Assembly (NCBI RefSeq): GCF_022539505.1
Contig: NC_061512.1
Coordinates: 248,388,510-248,452,509 of the forward strand
Length of the DNA: 64,000 nt
Direction of reading: 5' to 3'
Origin: Lolium rigidum
Lineage: Eukaryota; Streptophyta; Magnoliopsida; Poales; Poaceae
The translations under genes and the position numbers were made by a program. This document shows positions 56,201-64,000 of this stretch, piece by piece. Every line of letters begins with the position of its first letter. Position 1 is the stretch's first letter. Below the pieces are notes generated by a model that did no database searches, had not been told where the DNA came from, and saw only the letters and a program-made list of their open reading frames with translations.

Positions 56201-57737
56201 TCCCTCGATCTCAACGTGTACATGTTGAGATTGTTCTTGAATGCTTCTAGTTGTCGAACTTGCAGTGGTTTGGTAAACCCATCTGCAACTTGATCATTTG
56301 TTGGAATGAACCGAATTTCCAACAATCTACGAGCCACTCGTTCTCTCACAAAGTGGAAATCAATTTCTATGTGTTTCATCCTTGCATGGAATACAGGATT
56401 AGCAGATAAATATGTTGCTCCAAGGTTATCACACCATAAGCAAGCAGTCTGTGGATGCTCTACTCCAAGCTCATTAAGAATAGACTCAACCCACATTACT
56501 TCAGCAGTAGCATTTGCCAATGACTTGTACTCTGCCTCGGTACTTGATCTAGAAGCTGTGGCTTGCTTCACGGCACTCCATGACACAAGATTGGAGCCAA
56601 AGAACACAGCAAACCCACCAGTCGACCTCCTGTCATCAGGACAACCTGCCCAATCAGCATCAGAAAAAGCACTAACAAGTGAAGATGATGATCTACCAAT
56701 CCTGAGACCAGTAGTGGCACTTCCTCTAAGATATCTCAATATTTTTTTCACTGCTGTCCAATGCAAGGTTGTAGGAGCATGTAAAAACTGACAAACTTTA
56801 TTAACTGAAAAAATATATCTGGCCTTGTTAGAGTTAAGTACTGTAAGGCTCCAACAATACTCCTGTACCGTGTTGCATCTTCTGGATTCAGCAATTCTCC
56901 TTCATGCAAGGACAGCTTCTCTGTAGTGGAGAGTGGTGTGCTTGAAATCTTGCAATCTGTCATACCCACACGAGACAGCAATTCCATAGCATATTTCCCT
57001 TGAGTTAACAAAATATCACTACCATCTTTCTTAACTTCAATTCCTAGAAAGTAGTGTAGATCACCCAAATCTTTAAGGGCAAAATCACTTCTTAGATCAT
57101 TTAACAGTGCTGTAGTTGCTTCTTGAGAGGAACTAACCACAATAATATCATCGACATAAATGAGCATAAAAATAGTCACCTTTCCCTTCCTATAGAAGAA
57201 GAGGGACGTGTCACCTTTTGAAGGGCTGAAACCAAGTTGTTGCAACTTCATGCTTAACCTTGAGTACCATGCTCTTGGTGCTTGTTTCAACCCATATAAT
57301 GCCTTGTCTAGCCGACACACATGTTGTGGTCTGGCTTTGTCTTCATAACCCGGAGGTTGTCGCATATACACTTCTTCCTCAAGAACGCCATGAAGAAACG
57401 CATTCTGTACATCCAATTGGCGAAGGCACCATCCCCTGGAGACAGCAATAGACAAAACCAATCGATAGTAGGCTGCCTTAACTACTTGGACTAAAAGTAT
57501 CCTCGTAGTCTATGCCAAATCGTTGTTTAAAGCCTTTTGCTACTAATCTAGCTTTGTACCTATCTATAGTACCATCAGCTTTTCTTTTTATTTTATACAC
57601 CCATTTACAATCAATGATATTCCTCCCTTGACTAGGTGGAACTAGATGCCAAGTTTTGTTATTCATAAGTGCACTATACTCACTATCCATAGCATTTTTC
57701 CAATCATTATTTTGCAATGCTTCTCCCAAGTTCTCAG
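56149..57737 (-). pseudogene. Copia 2 RT and RNase H, C-terminal part, frameshifted
   Basis: Three frames in order: 57729-57478 ([20 protein letters not shown]), 57461-56748 (RT with [12 protein letters not shown] at about 57150) and 56766-56149 (RNase H with [12 protein letters not shown]; then [13 protein letters not shown]). Two 1-base frame changes separate them (near 57480 and 56810). The last codons overlap the start of the LTR as drawn, which is common in Copia. Upstream it is cut at 57737/57738 by Gypsy 2. Family is close to but distinct from Copia 1. Confidence 0.85.
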
Positions 57738-58620
57738 TGTCGTGGTATCGTCATGACATATGCCATAGGGTGGCTAATCGAAGTGGTTCCTAGTGGTCTC
57801 ACGGCGGTATCCGGATGCGGGTATGGGCACGAGCGACACGGCGACGTACCCAGGTTCGAGGCCCTCCGATGGAGGTAACACCTCTACTCCTGCTATGAGT
57901 GTATATGATGATCACACAGTACAATGGTGCTCCTTGAGCTGTATATCCGGCTGCTCCTGGGAGGCTAAGGTAGACGAAGGTCTCTCTCACAGGGCAGCTC
58001 TAAAACTAGTGAATGAGAACTGATCGATCGTCCCCCGCACGAGGGGGTAGCCCGGCTTATATAGGCACCGGCACTTTACAGATAAGTCCCTAAGGTCTAG
58101 TGGCCAGCATGGCCGGCTTCGGCTCCCGTCCCTTCCCGGCGGCGCGCCGGGGAGCCGTTGAGCGTAGTGGCACGTCCCATCCGCTCGCTCGGGTCGGCGG
58201 CGTGGGAGGTGCTGTCGTTGTCGTCATCATGCTGCGCAGCGCGTACGGCTCGACGTACGCCATGATGGCCTGTCGCGGCGCGTGGCACTGCTGCTCTACG
58301 GTGCCCCGTGCTTTACGGGAGATGAGGTCGGCGTGGACCTTTGAACCCGGCTCACCTACCTAGTTCCTTCCGGGGCAAGACTCGCCGGCCTCGAGTCGGT
58401 CCGAGGTACAAACCCCGATCGGATATGGCTTGTAGAAGCCGGCCCAGCTACGGCGTTGAAGGCCGCAGCCAGGCCGACTAGGACTTAGAGCCAGCCGGCT
58501 CCCGAGGCAGCCGGCCACGGCTCCAGCCGGCTGCTCCTCAGCCGGCCTTTGCCGCGAGCCGGCCAACCTCAAGACGGCTGCTCCGCGTCCATTGCCCTAC
58601 CCGGGGTCTTCCCCCCGACA
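57738..58620 (-). repeat. 3' LTR of Gypsy 2
   Basis: 883 bp with TGTCG and CGACA at the ends. On the minus strand a TATA box 'gcctatataagccg' lies near 58052-58065. The 5' LTR lies outside the window. Confidence 0.85.
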
Positions 58621-58634
58621 TTAGCCCCCGAAGC
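58621..58634 (-). promoter_or_regulatory. Polypurine tract of Gypsy 2
   Basis: On the minus strand GCTTCGGGGGCTAA directly precedes the LTR start TGTCGGGG. This sets the orientation of the element and has the same CGGGGGCT core as the tract of Gypsy 1. Confidence 0.75.
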
Positions 58635-59138
58635 TGGCAATGTCCTGCGTTAAGAAGGACCTAGGCAGGTTTCCCTGGCTTCTATATATCTCTCGCTTGT
58701 TTCCGGCGGCTCCCGGAGGGGCCAGCTGAGAATTTTCGTTCAGCCGGCTGCGCCCTCGTCCGGCTCGCCCCGTCCGGCTTCCTCCAGCCGGACGCCTTTT
58801 TTGCTCCTGCTGTTTTCACTTTTTCTTAAGTGTTGAAGACGTTTCCGGCTTGTCGCCAGAATCTGGGGCCGGGTCGATTTTATCGTCCGGCTCCGGCTTG
58901 GGTGCAACGGCAACTCCGCCGCCTCGAGTCCCGCGCCCGACTTGACCGTTCTGACGGCTTCGTCAGCGTGGCCGTTTCGTCTGGTCACATCGCTGTCTCC
59001 TCCGGATCCGGTGCGGTCGTGTGGTAGTGGCCCGACTGTTTCTGGTAACCGCAGCGGTCGTGGGGGTAGTTATGGCCGCAGTTAATCCCTACGTGGCCCA
59101 CGATCGCCACGTGGCCACGCAACCGGCGCGCCGGGCGG

Positions 59139-59146
59139 CTATAAAT
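59139..59146 (+). promoter_or_regulatory. TATA box of the Gypsy 2 antisense gene
   Basis: 'ggctataaatgcc' lies about 310 bases before the chosen ATG (59451), in a GC-rich setting with a CT-rich leader after it ('cttcttcttcctcgcgtcc'). It points away from the LTR, antisense to pol. Confidence 0.7.
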
Positions 59147-59450
59147 GCCCCCCGCGCGGTACCGAGGCGCCCTTCTTCTTCCTCGCGTCCTCACTTCCAC
59201 TTCTCTTGCTTTCTTCGCTCGAGCGCTCTTCGCACGCCGCCACTTCTTCTCCGGTGACCTCCTGGCGAACCCCGGCAACCATTCGCGGCCGGAGCTCTCC
59301 GCCGCTCGGCAGCCGCCCGCACGCCAAGCCGGCGCCACGGGGCCCCGCGGCTTGACGCTGCGCTCGTCGCCACCGCGCTCTCCTCCGGTGAGGAGCGGTT
59401 CCTCTTCTTCCTTTGATCTTTCCTGGTCTTCCTCCACCTCTTCTTCGACG

Positions 59451-62400
59451 ATGGCCTCCGCCAGCGGGTCCTGGAGGGGCTCGTATATGCACGATGACGA
59501 CATCGAGCGGCTGGTGCGCCTCCGCCGGATTCCTCGGGAGGTGGTCACGCGAGCGCCTGGCGAGAAGGTGGAGCCCAAGCCGGAGCCTGGCGAGCGCGTC
59601 GTCTTCGGCGCGCATCTCGACCGCGGGCTGGGCCTGCCGGCTTTGGCCTTCTTCCGCCGTTTCTTGGAATTCTTCGGCTTGCAGCCTCACCATCTGCCAG
59701 CCAACGCATGCGTCCTCCTCAGCTGCTACGTGGCCTTCATGGAGGGCTACGCCGGCTTGTGGCCCGACGTCGACTTCTGGAGCCGGCTCTTTTACCTCAA
59801 GTCGCAAATGAGCCGAGGGCCGCCGAGGACCTGCGGCTGCGCCTCCATATATCCCCGCGCCGGCTCGCTCTTCCCGAAGATACCGGCTGTCGACTCGGTG
59901 AAGAAGCGGCAGATGACGTTCTTCTATGTGAAGAACGCCAACCCAGCCTTCGACCGGATCAACCTGCCGGAGTATAATCCGGCTCCTCCGACCACCCGGC
60001 TCAACTGGGGTCACAACGCCAAGTCGGCGGATCCGGACGCGGAGGTCAACCTCCTCTGGGATTTCTTGGGGGAGTGCGTCACTGCGGGCCGGCTGAGCGC
60101 CGAGGACCTCCTCTGCACCTACGTAGAGCGCCGGGTGATACCACTCCAGGGCCGCGTCCACAAGATCGGGCTTATGTCCGGCCGGCTGGATCCGACCCGG
60201 ACGTCGAGGATAGCGCTCACCAAGGCCCAAGTCGCTCGCCGGGTGAACAGCATCACCAAGGCCAACCTGCCGGAAGAGCCGGGCGTGGGGGCTGCCGCCT
60301 TACGACCGGGCCGCGCCGCCCGAGCGGGTAAGTTGTGTTCGGCTTGCGCCTTTTGACTTGCGGCTGCGTGGCCCACTTGTTATTCATACGTGTTCTTGTT
60401 TTCTAGATCTTCCCCCGCCAAGAGATCGAGGACGGCGACTTGGCGCACAAGATGCTGGACGGCGGATCTCGTGGATCCGGGCTGACCAAGCCGGCGACCA
60501 AGCCGGCGATGACGACTTGCCGGCGGTGCCCGACCGTGGCGGCCAAGGGAGCACAACCCGCCGCCTTCGCCGGAGCAGCGGGAGGAGGAGGAGGCGGAGC
60601 CGGCCACGTCCACCACGGGGCCGGGACCGGTCCGGGCGGTGCCTCTGCGCACGAGGCCGCCTGCCGCCTCGGCGACTTCCGCGCCGAAGAAGAAGAAGCG
60701 GGCCGCCGGCGGGAGCACGGCCAGGCTGGAGGGCCAGGCCAAGAGACAGCGCCAGCAAGGGCCCAAGAAGGTCCCTGAGATGGCCGGGTAAGTCCTTTTT
60801 GTTTTCTTTGTTGTTTGATTCCTTTTCTTTCCTTACTTTGCGCTCAGCTTCTTTGGTTTGTTCGACTAGGGCCGCCATAAAGTTCAACCAGGGCGGTGCC
60901 TGCGGGCCGGCTGCTCGTGTTGCGCCGCCGTTCCGTCGGCGAGAGGAGCCGACGCCGCCGCCTTCGACACGTGCACGCACGCCGCCCGTTGTCGTCGTGC
61001 CACCTGTGGTTACGTCGCCTCCTGCGGGGGCATCTTCTTCGGCTGCGCCTCCTTCAGCGCCGGGCCAGGGCGCCCAGGGCGAGTCGGCCCAGAGGCCCAC
61101 TCTTGGCGACCTGTTTCCACACCGTGCACCGCTGCTGGGGCCGACTGCTGGAGCCGGCCAAGGTGTGCCGCCGGCTGCAGGAGCTGGGGCCGGCGGAGCT
61201 GCGCCGCCTGAAGAGCCGGAAGTGGTTCCCACCGAGCCGGCCGCGCCGCCTCCGGCTTCGGAGCCGACGAGGGCGGAGCCTGCTGGGAAGGGGCTGCAAC
61301 GGGAGGAGCCGGCGCGCGCTAGGGACGCCGACTCCCGGGCGTTGGTGAGGTCAAAGGGCCCGGCGGTGCCGCCCACTGGCCTTCACGTGGCCAAGGGTGC
61401 CCGGTTGGTGAGCGTGCCGTCCGCCTCGGACTCCAGCTTCGGCTCGGCTGGCACCATGGAGCAGGCACGGAACCGGGCGGACTCCTGCGAGATCATCAGC
61501 CGGGAGGGGCAGCCGGCACGGCGCCCTTGAAGATGCTTTACTCCGGCTACCGCGCCAGCCTCAAGAACAAAGCCGCCGAGGCCATGGCCCAGCTGGCCAC
61601 GCTGGAGGAAGCTGACAAGGTAGGTGGCGTCTCATCTTGTTTTCTGCGATTTTATTGTTATCTTGGTAGCCCTCCGAGGCATGGGCCGGCTGCTTGGAGC
61701 CGGCCCAGGTTTCGCCTAAACGATTGACTCTTTTTTCAGATGGTCGACGAGCGGCGCACCGTCTTGTACAACAAGGTGGTGACCAGCTACCACAAGGCCA
61801 AGATTGAGCGGGGCGCCTTGGCTCGTGAGCTGGAAGCCGTCAAGGGTAAGCTCTTGCTTCTTTTGGTTCGATGTCTTCTTTCTTTTGTCTCTGTTGGCTG
61901 ATATTTCTTTCCGGCTGCCTCTTAGTTGAGGCCGCCAAGGTCCCGCAGCTGGAGAGGGACCTCCGGGTTGCTCGCGCTCAGTGTGCCGAGAGCGAGGAGG
62001 CGGGCCGCGCTGCAGCCGCCAAGCTCAAGGTGGCTGATGGGGAGTTGACGCGGCTGCGCCAGCTGGAGAAGAACCATCTCGCCGAGCTCGCCTCCCTTAG
62101 GACGGCAGAGAGGGAGAAGGTGGATGATCTGAGCCGGCGGCTGGACGAGGTGGAGAGGCAGCGTCTTGCGCTTCAGAAGGAGGTCACCGCCAAGTCCACG
62201 GAGGCGACGGCTGCGCCAAGCACTGGACGGACCTTATTGGCGCGATCGATCTCGGTTTTTCGGGTGAGTGTCTATGTTTCCTTCCCCTTTGCCGGCTTTC
62301 GGCTGTCGGCTGCCAGCCTCCGTTGGTAGCCGGCTGCAGAAACTTATCTTTTTTCGCTATCTCCATCTTCGGGCTGGGGGCAGTCGGCTCGTGCCGGCTG

Positions 62401-63214
62401 CCGCCAGTCTTTTTCTTTTATTCTTCGAAATCTCCATCTTCGGGCTGGGGGCAGTCGGCTCGTGCCGGCTGCCGCCAGTCCTACTTTAGAGCTTCGGAAT
62501 CTCCATCTTCGGGCTGGGGGCAGTCGGCTCGTGCCGGCTGCCGCCAGTCTTACTTAGGACTTCGAAAATTTGCATTTTTCGGCTTATTTCGGCTTTTATG
62601 ACTTCGACATGCTTCCTTCTTGCGGCGGCCTTCCCGGAGACGCGAGGATGCCGCCATGGCGGCCGTTGGCGATGCGCGCGAGGCCAGGGGGCGGGCGACT
62701 GGCGAGGGCAGCTCAGAGAGCTTCACCATGGAGGACCACATGTCGTCCCTGGCTGCCCGCGTCGAGCCCATCACCAAGTTTGGCTGGGAGCTTCGGAAGG
62801 CGGCTGAGGAGTTGGTCCCGATGCTGTGGCCCGACGTGGCGGCGCCGCAAGACATTTCCAGCCTCACTTCCTTGATTGAGCAGGCGCCGGATCGCTTCAT
62901 CGACTGGAAGGGGTCTGCCACGCGTGCTGGCGCCGACATGGCGCTGTCTTTCGTCCTCTCCTGGTACAACGAGGTGGACCTGGGGCAGCTCGAGTATCGG
63001 CGAGCCGGCGTGGAGGAGGAGCTCTCGGCCGAACGAGAAGGCCGCCCGGCTTGCCCGAGCCAGCGCCATCGCCGACTTCGTCGACAAGCGCCTTTTCATC
63101 GCGGATCCGAACCCTCACTCTGATGAGGAGGAGGAGCTTGAAGACGAAGGGGTCGAGATGGATTCTCCGCCACCTGCTGTTGATCCGACTGGTCCTGCTC
63201 CAGCCGGTGCCTAG
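59451..63214 (+). pseudogene. Gypsy 2 antisense gene, multi-exon, Transposase_28-type N-terminus
   Basis: Start ATG 59451 (MASASGSWRGSYMHDDDIERL). Exons by GT-AG borders: 59451-60327, 60407-60787, 60870-61619, 61740-61845, 61926-62263, and a last one from about 62640 to 63214. Exon 1 has the 'putative gypsy type transposon' domain (LALAFFRRF-like, HLPANACVLLSCYVAFMEGY). Exon 2 has acidic and basic parts (APKKKKRAAGG, nuclear-signal-like), reached only after a frame change. Exon 3 is Pro/Ala-rich. Exons 3-5 form a long coiled coil (LEEADK, VPQLERDLRVARAQC, DLSRRLDEVERQR). The last exon has PQDISSLTSLIEQAP, RAGADMAL and WYNEVDLGQL, then an acidic tail. Frame changes (exon 2, end of exon 3, about 63030) show decay. 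Confidence 0.72.
62361..62555. repeat. Tandem repeat, about 70 bp, three copies
   Basis: 'ctccatcttcgggctggggg' followed by 'cagtcggctcgtgccggctg' begins at 62361, 62432 and 62501, in the last intron of the Gypsy 2 antisense gene. Each copy carries a polypurine-like ggctggggg core. Confidence 0.85.
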
Positions 63215-63690
63215 ACTTTCCTGTTTATGCAATTTCGCTTTTGCCAAGACAAGTTATTAAATCCCCGGAATGCCGGGTGCCTATGTAAAGACAATATTAT
63301 CGCCTTTTTTATTATGACGCACTTTAATGTGTTTGTTAATCATTTGTGTGCCGGCTTGCTTCCTTCCGACTTGTTCGCTTTTTCCCATCCGCCCCACTCT
63401 TTGGCTGTGCCCTTGCCGGTCGTACGTCCGACTTGCGGTCCGTCGCCGGATCAAGAGCGTGCCGGCCGGGTGAGGCCGATAGTATTTCGGTCGAACGAGT
63501 CGATTTCGACGGTCCGACACTTTTATGAAAGGTTGCAAGTCAACTCGCTTTTACTCTTTCCTTAGTCGTTTTTCGCGTGTTTGTTCCCTAGGCCTTACTC
63601 CCGCCAGCCGGACAGCCGGGTTGCGGTCGCAGCTGGTCGGAAGCCGGCTGTCGGAAATCAGATCACGTTACTAAGCCGTCGCGTGAAAGG
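63215..63690. other. Gypsy 2 spacer between convergent gene ends
   Basis: No gene is seen between the antisense gene stop (63214) and the end of pol. It corresponds in position to 12472-12977 of Gypsy 1. Confidence 0.5.
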
Positions 63691-63692
63691 GT

Positions 63693-64000
63693 TCAAGCCA
63701 ATTGGCGAAACGAAATAGAGTGCGCGAAAAACTTGTCGGAAACGGCGCTCTTGGCGCATGCTTTTTCATAGCTTACAAAAGGGATACAAGGGATACATAC
63801 ATTCCTGCTCTCAAGTGTAAAATGGTCGAAGCAACCCGACATTCCGGGGACGTTTTGTCTCCTCGTCGGTTTTGCTCGCCTTGTTCTTTTGGCCTCTTGG
63901 GCATCTATGAGATAGTAGGAATCATTGCCTACTGCCTTGCTCACGATGAAGGGACCCTCCCATGGGGATGCTAGTTTATGCTGTCCGGCTGTCCGTTGGA
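63693..64000 (-). pseudogene. Gypsy 2 pol, C-terminal end (after integrase core)
   Basis: On the minus strand the edge of the window enters SWEGPFIVSKAV and YYLIDAQEAK, followed by a basic stretch, NVPG and a short tail. This matches the C-terminal PWxGPYIV...YRI...NPWNV segment of Gypsy 1 integrase. It confirms that pol runs opposite to the gene at 59451-63214. The core lies beyond the window, so intactness cannot be judged. Confidence 0.7.

Larger units (their letters stand above)
57738..64000 (-). mobile_element. LTR retrotransposon, Ty3/Gypsy, Tat-like (Gypsy 2), 3' half
   Basis: The 3' LTR is at 57738-58620 in minus orientation; next come the polypurine tract, an antisense gene (plus) and then the C-terminal end of pol (minus) at the window edge. 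It is inserted into Copia 2 after CTCAG. The layout is the same as in Gypsy 1, but LTR sequence and length are unrelated, so it is a different family. Confidence 0.88.

Noticed and set aside
59139..60230. 363-codon minus-strand frame opposite the Gypsy 2 antisense gene exon 1
   Set aside because: In this GC-rich sequence stop codons are rare in every frame. The plus-strand frame has the Transposase_28-type domain, a TATA box and splice sites, whereas the minus frame has no domain.

Overview
The window is plant nuclear DNA from a grass, most likely a Triticeae species (wheat, barley or Aegilops type). The reasons are the GT-AG introns, the very high load of nested retrotransposons, Stowaway and Tourist type MITEs, a CACTA element with 'TTTAGTCGCGGTT' subterminal palindromes, and a few plant genes embedded among them. 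The species call is inference; no database search was possible.

Layout. 1-5257: 3' part of a CACTA DNA transposon carrying a decayed second ORF with a Ulp1-type protease domain. It is inserted in a papain-like cysteine protease pseudogene (5258-5653, minus). The same pseudogene is split by Gypsy element 1 (5654-31183, plus; 5-bp TSD ACAAG) and resumes at 31184-31480. Gypsy 1 has 390-bp LTRs, broken gag and pol, and an intron-containing gene in antisense orientation between integrase and the 3' LTR. An intron of that antisense gene holds a 12.5-kb Mutator-like element (MULE, 14996-27519, TSD TAAAGAAAA) with a dead transposase and a small coiled-coil, tail-anchor-like gene. A second MULE of the same TIR family (18539-23598, TSD AACCCTAAA) sits inside the first, in a telomere-like repeat. 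The nesting is therefore protease gene, Gypsy 1, MULE 1, MULE 2.

31184-35130 holds the protease remnant, a small three-exon gene of unknown function and an intact F-box/DUF295 gene. 35930-40270 is a 5'-truncated Copia element (minus). 40700-43600 has a Stowaway MITE and Harbinger-like debris. 44418-52513 holds two tandem 6-phosphogluconolactonase genes (minus), one apparently plastid-targeted and one that has lost the transit peptide in frame, with duplicated flanks between them. 55047-55915 is an 869-bp Tourist-like element with TTA TSD. 55983-57737 is the 3' part of a second Copia element, interrupted at 57738 by Gypsy element 2 (minus), which runs off the right edge. Gypsy 2 shows its 3' LTR, an antisense multi-exon gene (plus, 59451-63214) and the C-terminal end of pol (minus, about 63700-64000).

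The most striking signal is shared by the two Gypsy elements. Both carry, antisense to pol and next to the 3' LTR, a multi-exon gene with a 'putative gypsy type transposon' domain (Transposase_28 type), a charged linker, a coiled coil and a similar C-terminal domain; in Gypsy 2 a clear TATA box stands in front of it. Four of the five in-frame stops in Gypsy 1 pol, and several elsewhere, fit C-to-T change at CAG or CGA codons, as expected from decay of methylated DNA. The host genes that look functional are the two 6-phosphogluconolactonases, the F-box gene and perhaps the small three-exon gene.
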